Shown one piece after another: positions 32,598-41,500 of a DNA stretch of 50,329 nt. A program made the position numbers and the translations under genes. Below the pieces are notes generated by a model. It was not told where the DNA came from, did not search any database, and was given only the letters and a program-made list of their open reading frames with translations. Positions within the stretch are counted from its first letter, which is position 1; each line of letters opens with the position of its first letter. This DNA comes from an uncultured Verrucomicrobiota bacterium (lineage in GTDB: Bacteria > Verrucomicrobiota > Verrucomicrobiia > Limisphaerales > UBA9464), in the NCBI GenBank assembly GCA_903880005.1, contig CAIRNV010000418.1, forward strand, positions 1 through 50,329, given 5' to 3'.

Positions 32598-35500
32598 ATG
32601 GGCGAGACGCCCGCTGCAACTTTGGGTTCAATCCACCCCGTGAACGCTTGGAAGACCATCAAGGACCTCGGCGCGCCCGTGCACGGGCCAAGGCGCTCCC
32701 CTTTCCAGGGTCTTCCATGGTTCTTGGCTGCCACCACCCTCTTCCTCGCTGCCGCCCGGTTGCTGGCCTCCTCATCCCCTGTCGCGACCCGCTCCGTCGC
32801 GCCGTCCGCCACCGACAAGGTCGGGTTTCGCCCCATGCCTCCCGCCGATACGGGCTTGGCGTTCACCAACTCCATGACGGGCGACCTCTACCTGACCAAC
32901 GCCGTCGCGCACAACGGCGCGGGCGTCGCCATCGGCGACGTGGACGGCGACGGATGGGCCGACATCTACCTCTGCAACCTCGAAGGGCCCAACCAGTTGT
33001 TCCGGAACCGCGGCCAGTGGCGCTTCGACCGGATGGATCAACCGCAGGTCGCCTGCGCTGACCAACGCTCCACCGGGGCCGCGCTCGTGGACGTGGATGG
33101 GGATCGCGACCTCGACTTGCTGGTCAATGGCATCGGCGTGGGCACCCGCCTCTTCCTCAACGATGGCCTTGGCCACTTTGCCGAGAAGACCGGCTCCGGC
33201 CTCTCCACCACGGCCTCGGCAACGTCGATGGCCCTCGCCGACATCGACGGGGATGGCGACCTCGACCTCTACTGCACCCATTTCATCGACGTCATGCGGC
33301 TGGCCGACCCCTCGACCCGGTTCGCCCTCACGCGGAAGGGCGATGGCTGGGAAGTGTCCAAGATCAACGGCGAGTCCACGCGGTCGGCCAAGTGGAAGGG
33401 ACGATTCGAGGCGACCCCGGACGGCAAGGTCCGCGAGTTGCCCGAGATCGATGGGTTTTATCGCAACGAGGGCCAGGGACGGTTCACGCCCATCGAGAAC
33501 GAGGCAGGAACATTTTCCGACGCGGCGGGCAACCCCATCCCGCCTTACCGCGACTGGGGCCTTGCCGTGATGTTCCGTGACATCAACGGCGATGGGCTGC
33601 CTGACCTGTACGTGTGCAATGACAACACCTCGCCGGACCGCATCTGGATCCAGCATGCGCCCGGCCGGTTCAAGGAACTCGAAACCACCCGGCTCCGCCA
33701 CACCAGCCGGTCGGCCATGGGCGTGGACTTCGCGGACGTGGACCGGGATGGACGGGATGATTTCTTCGTCGTGGACATGCTCGCGCGCGAGCATCGGTTC
33801 CGGATGACGCAGTTGGTTCGGGATCGCCCCACGCGCGCGGAGATCGAGGCCGCCGAGGGCCGCCCTCAATTCAATCGCAACACGCTCTTCCTGGGACAGC
33901 CCGGCGGCTACTTCGCCGAGGTGGCGTGGATGGCCGGGCTCGCGGCCTCGGACTGGACGTGGTCCACGTTGTTCCTCGACGTGGATCTGGACGGGCTGGA
34001 GGACCTGTTGGTCACCAATGGGTTTGAGTTCGACGTCATGGACCAGGACAGCCACAACGAGATCAAGGACGGCGGTCGCCGGCTCGGCGAGGCGCAGCTC
34101 AAGCGCTCGATGCAAATGCACCCCCGCTGGCGAACCCGAAACGCCGCGTTCCGCAACCTGGGCCACGCACGCTTCGAGCCCGCACCTCAATGGGGTTTTG
34201 ACCTCGAGGGCATCTCCTACGGCATGGCGGCCGGCGACCTCGACAACGACGGCGACCTCGACCTGGTCATCAACAACCTGAACGCCGCGGCTGCCGTGTA
34301 CCAAAACACCGCACCCGCACCACGCGTGGCGGTTCGCCTCCGCGGCCAATCGCCCAACTCCGCCGGGATTGGCGCACGCATCTCCATCGTCTCCCCGCGC
34401 ATGACCCAGAGCCAGGAGATGATTGCTGGCGGCCGTTACCTGTCGTCGGACGAGCCCCTGCGCGTGTTTGCCTTCGATCCCAAGCTGGACGCTGGCGCCC
34501 GCCTCCAGGTCCGCTGGCGCTCGGGACGCGAGACCGTCGTCGATGGCTTGCAAGCCAACCACATCTACGACGTCGCCGAACCCAACGCCCCGGCCCCCGT
34601 GGCTCCCCCTCCCCCGCCGCCAGCAACCGCTCGATTCGAGGACCTTTCCCACACGCTCAACCACCAGCACGCGGACGAGGAATTCGACGACTGGGCACTC
34701 CAAGCCACCCTGCCCCGTCGCTTGAGCCAACTCGGGCCAGGCGTCGCATGGTTCGACGTGGACGGCGACGGTTGGGAAGATCTCCTGGTCGCCGGAGGAC
34801 GCGGCGGATCCCTCGGATTCCTGCGCAACCAGCAAGGCCAGTCCTGGGTGGCCGTGCCTGGCATGCCGCAGGCCTCGGGAGACCAGTGCGCCATCCTCGG
34901 CTGGCACGACGGACGCGGCGGTCGTCACGTTTTGGCCTCGGTTTCCAACATGGAATCGCCGCCAGGCTCGCCCTCCCGGATCGATGTCCACCCCGCCACG
35001 TCCATGACGCGCCCCGAAGGCCTCGCCATCGGATCCCATGCGCCCGGGGCCATGGTGACCGCCGACGTGGACGGCGACGGCGACCTCGACGTTTGGGTCG
35101 GGGGCCGAGGTCGCGCCGGGCGTTATCCCGAGCCAGCCCCGTCGCAATGGTGGCTCAACGACGGCGGCCGACTCGTCCTCGATGCTCGACGCAGCGCCGC
35201 TTTCTCCTCCCTGGGCATGGCCACGGGAGCCTGCGCCGTGGACCTCGACCGCGACGGCGACCCCGACCTCGTCGTGGCGACCGACTGGGGGCCCATCCGC
35301 GTCTTCATCAATGACGGCGGCGGGTTTGCCGACGCCACCGAGGCGTGGGGCTTGAAGGATGGAACCGGGCTCTGGACGGGCATTGCGACCGGCGACTTCG
35401 ACGGCGACGGCCTTCCAGACCTGGTCTGCGGCAACTGGGGACGGAACACGCAGTACGAGTTGTACCGACCTGCGGACATTCGCCTCTATTACGGGGATTG

Positions 35501-36353
35501 GACCGGGGACGGCGTGATCCAAATCCTGGAGGCGTGGCGTTCGGGTGCGGATTGGCGGCCGGTCCACGACCGGACCTGGCTGTCACAAGGCCTGTCCAAG
35601 GTGGCATCCGAGTTCAAGACCCACGGCGAATTCTCCCAGGCCACCGCGCCCGCCCTCCTCCGGCAAATCGGTGCCACCAACCCCCCATGGGTCGGGGCCA
35701 CCGAGTTCTCGTCGATGGTCCTTCTGAATCGCGGCGGAAAGTTTGCCTCCATGCCCCTGCCCCCGGAGGCACAGCGAGCCCCCATGTTTTCCGTCAACGT
35801 CGGCGACCTCGATGGCGATGGCATCCAGGACCTGTTGTGCACCCAGAACTTCTTCGGGACGGCGTCGGACATCACCCGCGAGGACGGAGGCTTCGGGCTC
35901 GCCTTGCGCGGTCGGGGCGACGGCACGTTCGTCGCGTGGGACGCGGAGGCGCTGGGCATCCGTGTGCTGGGTGAGCAACGAGGCGCGGCCCTCGGGGATT
36001 TCGACCACGACGGCCGCCTCGACGTCGCGATCACGCAAAGTCGCGGTGCGACCCGCCTTCTTCGCAATCGATCGGCGATTCCCGGATGGCGCGTGGCATT
36101 GAAGGGCGGCCCGGGCAACCCGGATGGCGTCGGCACGGAATTGAGGGCCGAGGACGAGGGCGGTCGCCTCGGGCCGGTCCAGACCGTGGGCGCCGGCAGC
36201 GGCTACTGGTCGCAGGATGCACCCGTTCGCATCCTGACCAGCCCCAACAAAGCGGTTGCCCTGCGTGTACGTTGGCCAAATCGTCCCGAGGTGCGCCTTC
36301 CCTTGAATCCCTCGGACCGCTTGGTGGACGTCCCGATTTCCCCCGCACCATGA
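32598..36353 (+). CDS. Secreted FG-GAP/VCBS repeat protein with two UnbV-like domains
   Basis: This protein of up to 1251 residues has a hydrophobic export segment (WFLAATTLFLAAARLLA) and two similar halves. Each half is a propeller of FG-GAP calcium loops (such as IGDVDGDGWADIYL, DIDGDGDLDLY, DVDGDGDLDVW) followed by an ASPIC/UnbV-like domain: the first at about 575-660, with TQSQEMIAGGRYLSSDE, the second at about 1163-1250, with GAGSGYWSQDAP. Such proteins are exported, and some are linked to carbohydrate use, but the function is unknown. GTG codons at 32640 or 32679 would give a more usual signal peptide. Its TGA stop overlaps the next ATG (ATGA), so the SUMF1-like gene is translationally coupled. 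Confidence 0.92.
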   Translation: MGETPAATLGSIHPVNAWKTIKDLGAPVHGPRRSPFQGLPWFLAATTLFLAAARLLASSSPVATRSVAPSATDKVGFRPMPPADTGLAFTNSMTGDLYLTNAVAHNGAGVAIGDVDGDGWADIYLCNLEGPNQLFRNRGQWRFDRMDQPQVACADQRSTGAALVDVDGDRDLDLLVNGIGVGTRLFLNDGLGHFAEKTGSGLSTTASATSMALADIDGDGDLDLYCTHFIDVMRLADPSTRFALTRKGDGWEVSKINGESTRSAKWKGRFEATPDGKVRELPEIDGFYRNEGQGRFTPIENEAGTFSDAAGNPIPPYRDWGLAVMFRDINGDGLPDLYVCNDNTSPDRIWIQHAPGRFKELETTRLRHTSRSAMGVDFADVDRDGRDDFFVVDMLAREHRFRMTQLVRDRPTRAEIEAAEGRPQFNRNTLFLGQPGGYFAEVAWMAGLAASDWTWSTLFLDVDLDGLEDLLVTNGFEFDVMDQDSHNEIKDGGRRLGEAQLKRSMQMHPRWRTRNAAFRNLGHARFEPAPQWGFDLEGISYGMAAGDLDNDGDLDLVINNLNAAAAVYQNTAPAPRVAVRLRGQSPNSAGIGARISIVSPRMTQSQEMIAGGRYLSSDEPLRVFAFDPKLDAGARLQVRWRSGRETVVDGLQANHIYDVAEPNAPAPVAPPPPPPATARFEDLSHTLNHQHADEEFDDWALQATLPRRLSQLGPGVAWFDVDGDGWEDLLVAGGRGGSLGFLRNQQGQSWVAVPGMPQASGDQCAILGWHDGRGGRHVLASVSNMESPPGSPSRIDVHPATSMTRPEGLAIGSHAPGAMVTADVDGDGDLDVWVGGRGRAGRYPEPAPSQWWLNDGGRLVLDARRSAAFSSLGMATGACAVDLDRDGDPDLVVATDWGPIRVFINDGGGFADATEAWGLKDGTGLWTGIATGDFDGDGLPDLVCGNWGRNTQYELYRPADIRLYYGDWTGDGVIQILEAWRSGADWRPVHDRTWLSQGLSKVASEFKTHGEFSQATAPALLRQIGATNPPWVGATEFSSMVLLNRGGKFASMPLPPEAQRAPMFSVNVGDLDGDGIQDLLCTQNFFGTASDITREDGGFGLALRGRGDGTFVAWDAEALGIRVLGEQRGAALGDFDHDGRLDVAITQSRGATRLLRNRSAIPGWRVALKGGPGNPDGVGTELRAEDEGGRLGPVQTVGAGSGYWSQDAPVRILTSPNKAVALRVRWPNRPEVRLPLNPSDRLVDVPISPAP

Positions 36354-37138
36354 AGAGTCCCATGCATCACATCGCGGTTGCCGGAGCACTGGCCTTGGTC
36401 GCAACCGCCACCGGCTGCAACCGGGACGCCAACCCGAACCCACCGACGGGCCCCGCGCAGACCTTGGTGCCCCTTACCAACATGGTTCGCATCCCTGCCG
36501 GGACGTTTCAGCGCATCCGCTACCCCGTGACGTTGACGCGGGATTTTTGGATGGGGCGATACGAGGTCACCCAGGGCGAGTTCCAACGGGTGATGGGCAC
36601 CAACCCCAGCCATTTCGCCGGCCTGAGCAACCATCCGGTCGAAAAGGTCTCCTTCATCGCCGCCAGCAATTACTGCGTGCGCGTAACCCAAGCCGAGCGC
36701 GAGCAAGGACGCTTGCCGGCGCCCTTTGAGTATCGCCTCCCCACCGAGGCCGAATGGGAATACGCGTGCCGGGCCGGCAATACGAATCGGTTTCACTTCG
36801 GGCACGACGTGGCCGAGGGCGACGCCTACGCGTGGACGGCGGAAAACTGCGAGGCCACCACGCATCCCGTGGGCCTCAAGAAACCCAACGCATGGGGCTT
36901 GCACGACATGCACGGCAACGTTTGGGAATGGTGCTCCGACTGGTTCGAGCCCTATCCCCCCAAGGCGCTGACCGACCCGACCGGCCCCGCCAACGTCGGC
37001 ACCAACAAGTACAAGGTTTTCAAGGGTGGCGGATGGAACCAAGACTTGGTCTATGGCGGTGCTTCGAGCCGCTTCATGATGGCGCCGTCCAACAGCATCC
37101 ATTTTGTTGGGTTCCGCATGGTCCTCGCCCCGCGTTGA
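36350..37138 (+). CDS. SUMF1-like (formylglycine-generating-enzyme fold) lipoprotein, probably non-catalytic
   Basis: This 262-residue protein has a short signal peptide ending in ATGC (Cys23, lipobox-like), then a SUMF1/FGE-sulfatase-modifying domain. Blocks are MVRIPAGTFQRI, FWMGRYEVTQGEFQRVMG, YRLPTEAEWEYACRAGN, GLHDMHGNVWEWCSDW and the end FKGGGWNQ...FVGFRMVL. True FGE enzymes carry two copper-binding cysteines in the C-terminal block; here that block (about residues 228-262) has none. It should not make formylglycine and is better seen as a binding or scaffold domain. Start 36350 overlaps the stop of the FG-GAP gene by 4 bases, so the two are made together and may form a complex at the envelope. 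Confidence 0.92.
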   Translation: MKSPMHHIAVAGALALVATATGCNRDANPNPPTGPAQTLVPLTNMVRIPAGTFQRIRYPVTLTRDFWMGRYEVTQGEFQRVMGTNPSHFAGLSNHPVEKVSFIAASNYCVRVTQAEREQGRLPAPFEYRLPTEAEWEYACRAGNTNRFHFGHDVAEGDAYAWTAENCEATTHPVGLKKPNAWGLHDMHGNVWEWCSDWFEPYPPKALTDPTGPANVGTNKYKVFKGGGWNQDLVYGGASSRFMMAPSNSIHFVGFRMVLAPR

Positions 37139-37157
37139 CCCCGTGCGGACAGGTGTC

Positions 37158-37340
37158 GGAGCCGTCTCGGCTCCGGGTGGGTCACGTCCAGCGGCAGGAT
37201 GCCGCTGCCACTCTATCCCAGAGATGCTCGGAGTGCGGCAGCATGGCCGCCGCGTGAGGGCGCGCGGCCTACAGCATGGGCCAAGCCTTTGGCTCCACCT
37301 GAGGGTCTGACGGATCCCCACACCCACTGCCGTTTTTAGG
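37158..37340. repeat. Family C composite repeat
   Basis: The block starts with the hairpin GGAGCC/GGCTCC at 37158-37174, then the CAGCGGCAGGATGCCGCTG hairpin at 37189-37207 and the GCCGCCGCGTGAGGGCGCGC and CGGCCTACAGCATGGGCC blocks. It matches 14504-14656 along its length. It lies between the SUMF1-like and NupC genes. The remaining bases up to the NupC start at 37464 are in frame with NupC but show no coding signature. Confidence 0.85.
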
Positions 37341-37463
37341 ATAATGGTGGCGACGCTGGGGCAATCTCATGCCCAACGGCCGTTTCCAGGACAACACCCG
37401 CCCACAACGGCGCATGTGGAATGTCGGCTTCACGTCGGAGCCCAGTCCAAGCAAGCTGCACGC

Positions 37464-38708
37464 GTGCATCCGAAGCTGGTCAGCGTGCTGGGGTTGTTTT
37501 GCTTCCTTGGATTGGCGTGGGTGCTCTCGGAGGGGCGACGTCGGTTCCCGTGGCGCGCGGTCTTGTGGGGCCTGGGTCTTCAAGTGGCCTTGGCCGCCCT
37601 CATCCTCCGCACCACCGGCGGACGCGCATTGTTGGATGGGTTCCAGTCCGGCGTCTCGCGATTCATTGGATTCGCTGGCAAGGGCAACGAGTTGGTCTTC
37701 GGCGCCCTGGGGCAACCTTCGCTGCTTGAATCCAAGCTTGGCCCCGGCACGGGAGTCGTCCTCGCGATCACCGTGACCGGCACCATCATCCTGATCTCGG
37801 CCGTGTCGTCGTTCCTTTATCATTACGGAATCCTCCAGTGGGTCGTGCGCGGGATGGCATGGGCGATGCGTCGAGCCATGGGAACGAGCGGTGCCGAGAC
37901 ATTGTCGGCGGCGGCCAACATCTTCATGGGACAAACCGAGGCACCGTTGCTGATCAGGCCTTATCTCGCCCGCATGACCCGCTCGGAGATCTTCGCGATG
38001 ATGGTGGGCGGGATGGCGACGATCGCCGGGGGCGTCCTCGCGGCGTACGTGTCCTTTGGAATCGACGCCGGGCACCTGCTCACGGCGTCGGTGTTGTCCG
38101 CCCCGGCCGGCCTGCTGGTCGCCAAGGTGATGGTGCCCGAGACGGAGGTTTCGGAGACGGCCAAGGGCGGGACTGCGGACATCCCGAGGGAGACAGTCAA
38201 TGGCCTGGATGCCCTGTGCCACGGCGCGGCGGACGGGATGAAGATGTCGTTGAACGTGGTGGCGATGTTGCTCGCGTTTGCCGCCGTGATCGCGGCGGCG
38301 AACTGGCTCCTTTCAACGGGCCTGGGCTGGGCGGGGCTCACGGTGGAGTCGCCACTGCAACGGGGCTTGGGTTGGTTGAATGCCCCGTTCGCGTGGCTCA
38401 TGGGCGTGCCATGGAAGGACTGTGAGGCCGTCGGCGCGTTGCTGGGCGAGCGCATCGTCCTGAACGAGTTCGTCGCCTACCTCCGGCTCCGCAACCTAAC
38501 GGACGCCATCGACCCGAGGTCCAAGGCGGTGGCCACCTATGCGTTGTGCGGGTTTGCCAACATCGGGTCCATTGCGATGCAGATCGGCGGGATCGGCGGG
38601 CTGGCCCCGGGACGACGGCAGGACCTCGCACGCCTGGGGCTCCGTTCCATGCTGGGCGGGCTCCTCGCCTGCTACATGACGGCGTGCATCGCGGGTTGGT
38701 TCCTCTGA
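37464..38708 (+). CDS. nupC: NupC-family concentrative nucleoside transporter
   Basis: This 414-residue inner-membrane protein belongs to the CNT/NupC family, which imports nucleosides with Na+ or H+. The N-terminus VHPKLVSVLGLFCFLGLAWV with LSEGRRRFPWR is typical. The core blocks GTSGAETLSAAANIFMGQTE and APLLIRPYLARMTRSE hold the conserved Gln/Glu substrate residues. The C-terminal CGFANIGSIAMQIGGIGGLA is also conserved. I choose GTG 37464 because it gives the family N-terminus; an ATG at 37344 would add 40 residues that extend into the repeat-rich gap. Ion preference cannot be read. No nucleoside catabolic genes are adjacent. Confidence 0.93.
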   Translation: MHPKLVSVLGLFCFLGLAWVLSEGRRRFPWRAVLWGLGLQVALAALILRTTGGRALLDGFQSGVSRFIGFAGKGNELVFGALGQPSLLESKLGPGTGVVLAITVTGTIILISAVSSFLYHYGILQWVVRGMAWAMRRAMGTSGAETLSAAANIFMGQTEAPLLIRPYLARMTRSEIFAMMVGGMATIAGGVLAAYVSFGIDAGHLLTASVLSAPAGLLVAKVMVPETEVSETAKGGTADIPRETVNGLDALCHGAADGMKMSLNVVAMLLAFAAVIAAANWLLSTGLGWAGLTVESPLQRGLGWLNAPFAWLMGVPWKDCEAVGALLGERIVLNEFVAYLRLRNLTDAIDPRSKAVATYALCGFANIGSIAMQIGGIGGLAPGRRQDLARLGLRSMLGGLLACYMTACIAGWFL

Positions 38709-38940
38709 CTGGCATCCACCCCCTGGCGCGGTCCGGGGTGTTGGATCGACAAATGGCTCCGCGAGAACGCCGGCGCGGGTCCCAATCGTTTGAGCGACGT
38801 CACGCGTGCGTAACGCAAGGGGGGGGCGTTTCCGCAACGTTGCTGGAAGCGCGGCGGTCGCGGCGACCAACCTAGGGCTCGTGCAACAAGTTAGCAGCGA
38901 GCCTGTCGTGTCTTCGCAACGATCCCTTGGGACTGCCTCG

Positions 38941-39687
38941 ATGGCCGGCCGCATCCTGGGCACGGGACGGGGAACGGAGCGTTACGTGCTGAGGCTGGCC
39001 CGGACCACCCGCGACCTTCACGCGGCGCAGGAACTTCGGTTCCTGGTCTTCAATCTCGAGTTGAACGAGGGCTTGGAACGATCCTTCGACACCCTCCGCG
39101 ACGCCGATCCGTTCGATGCCTACTGCGACCACCTGCTCGTCGAGGACGAGCAGACGGGGACGGTGGTGGGCACCTATCGGATGCAAACGGGGCGTCGCGC
39201 GGCGGCGGGCATTGGATATTACTCCGCGCAGGAGTTCGACCTGTCGCCCTTCGAGCCCGACCGGGCCGAGGTCGTGGAATTGGGCCGGGCATGCGTGCAT
39301 CGGGAGCACCGCAACCTTGCGGTCATCTCGATGTTGTGGCGCGGGGTCATCGCCCATGCGCGGAACCAAGGTTGCCGGTATCTCATCGGCTGCGGCTCGT
39401 TGCCGACGGTGGATGAGGCGGAAGGCGCGGCGGCGTTTCGATCCTTGGCGGAGCGCCACTTGGCGGAGCCGCGGCATCGAACACGACCGCTTCCGGGATG
39501 GGCATGCCAGATTGAAGGCGGGACGGATCGACGCGCCAAGATTCCGGCTTTGATGCGTGCTTATCTGTCGTTGGGGGCCAAGATTTGCGGGCCGCCGGCG
39601 CTGGACCGGGCCTTCGGGACGATTGATTTCCTCACCCTGTTGGACCTCGATGCCATGGACGCCGGGGCAAGGCGTTTCCTGGCATGA
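38941..39687 (+). CDS. olsB: OlsB-like ornithine N-acyltransferase (GNAT family)
   Basis: This protein of about 248 residues has the acyltransferase fold of OlsB and related hemolysin-type proteins (Acetyltransf_5). OlsB acylates ornithine with a 3-hydroxyacyl-ACP, the first step of ornithine lipid synthesis. Family blocks are AAQELRFLVFNLEL, FDAYCDHLLVED, GTVVGTYRMQTGR, YYSAQEFDLSPF, VVELGRACVHREHRN and LIGCGSLP. I start at ATG 38941; the frame is open to 38806, and GTG 38908 or 38881 are alternatives. The stop overlaps the PlsC-like start by 4 bases (ATGA), an OlsB-OlsA arrangement. Other amino-acid acceptors are possible for this family. Confidence 0.88.
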   Translation: MAGRILGTGRGTERYVLRLARTTRDLHAAQELRFLVFNLELNEGLERSFDTLRDADPFDAYCDHLLVEDEQTGTVVGTYRMQTGRRAAAGIGYYSAQEFDLSPFEPDRAEVVELGRACVHREHRNLAVISMLWRGVIAHARNQGCRYLIGCGSLPTVDEAEGAAAFRSLAERHLAEPRHRTRPLPGWACQIEGGTDRRAKIPALMRAYLSLGAKICGPPALDRAFGTIDFLTLLDLDAMDAGARRFLA

Positions 39688-40442
39688 CACAAAACATCGT
39701 CAATGGATGGCTCCGATCACGGAGGTTGGGGTCTTTCGCGGCGGTGTGCATGGGGGCGGGTTTGGACCGCCCAGGAAGCGAGGCTCCCAGCAAGGCGCAT
39801 TGGCTGCACCGTCACGCCAGCGGCGTGCTGCGAGCCGTGGGGCTCGAAGTCAAGGTCAGCGGCCACCCTGGCGATGCCAGGGCTTGGGTCGGCAACCACC
39901 TCGGATACCTCGACGTCATCGGGCTCGGCTCCGTTGCGCCGGTCGCCTTCGTGGCCAAGTCCGAGGTGGCGAGCTGGCCCCTCCTGGGTGCCTTGGCCAC
40001 GCGCGGGGGCACCATCTACGTGGACCGCAGCCGCCGCATGGCGGTGGGCGCCGTGGTGGACGACATGAAGCGCCGGGCGGAGACGGGCGTGCCCGTGGTC
40101 TTCTTCCCGGAAGGCACCAGCAGCTCCGGGTCCGGCGTGCTGCCGTTCCACGCCTCCTTGTTCGCGCCCGTCGTGGACTTGGGATGGAAGGTGGCCCCGT
40201 TTGCCATCCGGATGGAATCGAGCGCGGGGATCGACGCGGCGTATTGGGGCGACATGACGTTTGGCCCGCATTTCCTGAGGTTGATGGGGCATCGCCGGCT
40301 GGTGATGCACCTGCGCTTTGGGGAACCCACCACGCTCGAGGGAGACCGCAAGTCCGTGGCCGCCGCCTGGCGCGACCGCGTGGTCCAGTTGCACTCGGAA
40401 ATCCAGACGCACCACGGGCTGGCGTCCGCAGGGCCGGCTTAG
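39684..40442 (+). CDS. olsA: PlsC-family 1-acyl acyltransferase (OlsA-like)
   Basis: This 252-residue membrane-associated protein has the glycerol-3-phosphate/lysophosphatidate acyltransferase (PlsC) fold. The catalytic HX4D motif is HLGYLD (His72-Asp77) and the phosphate/acceptor motif is FPEGTSSSGSGVLPF from 141. As the coupled partner of an OlsB-like gene it is most simply OlsA, which esterifies lyso-ornithine lipid. A general lysophosphatidic acid acyltransferase cannot be excluded. The start overlaps the previous stop by ATGA. Its TAG stop shares its last two bases with a family A element. Confidence 0.88.
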   Translation: MTQNIVNGWLRSRRLGSFAAVCMGAGLDRPGSEAPSKAHWLHRHASGVLRAVGLEVKVSGHPGDARAWVGNHLGYLDVIGLGSVAPVAFVAKSEVASWPLLGALATRGGTIYVDRSRRMAVGAVVDDMKRRAETGVPVVFFPEGTSSSGSGVLPFHASLFAPVVDLGWKVAPFAIRMESSAGIDAAYWGDMTFGPHFLRLMGHRRLVMHLRFGEPTTLEGDRKSVAAAWRDRVVQLHSEIQTHHGLASAGPA

Positions 40443-40607
40443 CCGGGACGATTCAGTTGGATCGGTCGTGCTTGCTGGATCTGCTTGCGCAAATCCTTCG
40501 TCGTTCGCTCGCTAGAGGCGTGTTGCTGGCCCACGCCTCGCTCACTCCTCGGCTTGCAAAAGCATCTGCTTCGCAATCGCTTCCCTCCCAAGTGAGTCGT
40601 CCCGGCT
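40441..40607. repeat. Family A inverted-repeat element, copy A5
   Basis: This is a 167-bp copy in the same orientation as A4. The ends are AGCCGGGACGATTCAGTTGG and the complement of AGCCGGGACGACTCACTTGG, 18 of 20 matching. The element starts inside the TAG stop of the PlsC-like gene and fills most of the gap to the glycosyltransferase. Including the flanking TT and AA the termini read TTAGCCGGGAC...GTCCCGGCTAA. Confidence 0.92.
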
Positions 40608-40637
40608 AAGCCGGGCGAATGCAGCATTTCCATTCCT

Positions 40638-40660
40638 GCCGCATGCTATAGCATCGCGGC
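40638..40660. promoter_or_regulatory. Near-perfect palindrome just before the glycosyltransferase start
   Basis: GCCGC + ATGCTATAGCAT + C + GCGGC: the central 12 bases (40643-40654) are a perfect palindrome and the flanking 5-mers pair as well, with one extra C. It ends three bases before the GTG at 40664, where a ribosome site would sit. It could be an operator or an RNA hairpin that controls translation. Confidence 0.5.
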
Positions 40661-40663
40661 ATC

Positions 40664-41413
40664 GTGGCCGTTGAGATTGCAATCGTGGTGCCGCTCTACA
40701 ACGAGGCGGACAACGTGGACCCGTTGGTGGATGAATTGGTGCGCGTGTTCGGGGATGTAACCACCCCATGGCATGTCGTGCTCGTGGACGACGGAAGCCG
40801 GGACGCAACGTGGGATCGGGTGAGGTCGCGTGCGGCCTTGGATCCAAGGGTTCGGGGACTGCGCCATGTCGAGAACCGGGGGCAAAGCGCCGCCGTATGG
40901 ACCGGCCTGACCGGCACGAGCGCGGCGTTGCTGTGCACGTTGGACGGGGACTTGCAGAACGACCCGTCCGAGTTGCCTCGCATGCTCGGCATGCTGGGGC
41001 CCGACCTCGACTTCGTGTGCGGCCATCGCGTGGCACGCCAGGACAACTGGGTTCGCAAGGTTTCGTCGCGGGTCGCGCGCTGGGCGCGCAAGGCGGCGTT
41101 GGGACACGACTTTGCCGACACCGGCTGCGCGTTGCGGGCGTTCAAGCGCGAGGCCTTGGACGGCGTGTTTTGCTTCAACGGACTGCATCGTTTCCTGCCC
41201 ATCCTCGTGGCGGGCAACGGCAGCCGATGCCGCGAGGTGCCGGTGCGTCACCGCCCACGGGTCGCCGGCGTCAGCAAGTACGGGGTCTGGAATCGCCTCG
41301 GGCGCGGGATTTTCGACCTGGTGGGCGTGGCCTGGTACCAACGACGCCGAATCCGCCGCGTTGGCGTTGAGGCCACGGGCCCGGCCCCAACGCGTCCTTT
41401 GGGAGGAACGTGA
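40664..41413 (+). CDS. Family 2 glycosyltransferase (dolichyl/undecaprenyl-phosphate sugar transferase-like)
   Basis: This 249-residue protein has a GT-A fold: IVVPLYNEADNV at the first strand, VLVDDGSRDATW as the nucleotide motif, TLDGDLQNDPSELP as the metal-binding DxD region and GCALRAFKREAL/NGLHRFLPIL as acceptor-side blocks. These match the DPM1/Pgl-type enzymes that put a sugar onto polyprenyl phosphate. There is no C-terminal membrane helix pair, only a basic tail. The GTG at 40664 is the only reasonable start, since the first strand follows at once. No lipid A or O-antigen genes are close, so the product is unknown. Confidence 0.92.
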   Translation: MAVEIAIVVPLYNEADNVDPLVDELVRVFGDVTTPWHVVLVDDGSRDATWDRVRSRAALDPRVRGLRHVENRGQSAAVWTGLTGTSAALLCTLDGDLQNDPSELPRMLGMLGPDLDFVCGHRVARQDNWVRKVSSRVARWARKAALGHDFADTGCALRAFKREALDGVFCFNGLHRFLPILVAGNGSRCREVPVRHRPRVAGVSKYGVWNRLGRGIFDLVGVAWYQRRRIRRVGVEATGPAPTRPLGGT

Positions 41414-41500
41414 CGGCGCGGCCGATGCTTCCTCGCGACAGGGCGTGAGCGAGGCGCGCATCGCTCGCCAGCCCACCAAGGGTCGTGGCAAGCTCCGGCC

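Noticed and set aside
32772-35567. Open frame of about 931 codons opposite the FG-GAP gene
   Set aside because: Antisense shadow of the FG-GAP repeats, with no signal peptide or domain.
36350-37138. Formylglycine-generating enzyme for the sulfatase at 46240
   Set aside because: The C-terminal block lacks both active-site cysteines and the gene is coupled to the FG-GAP gene instead.
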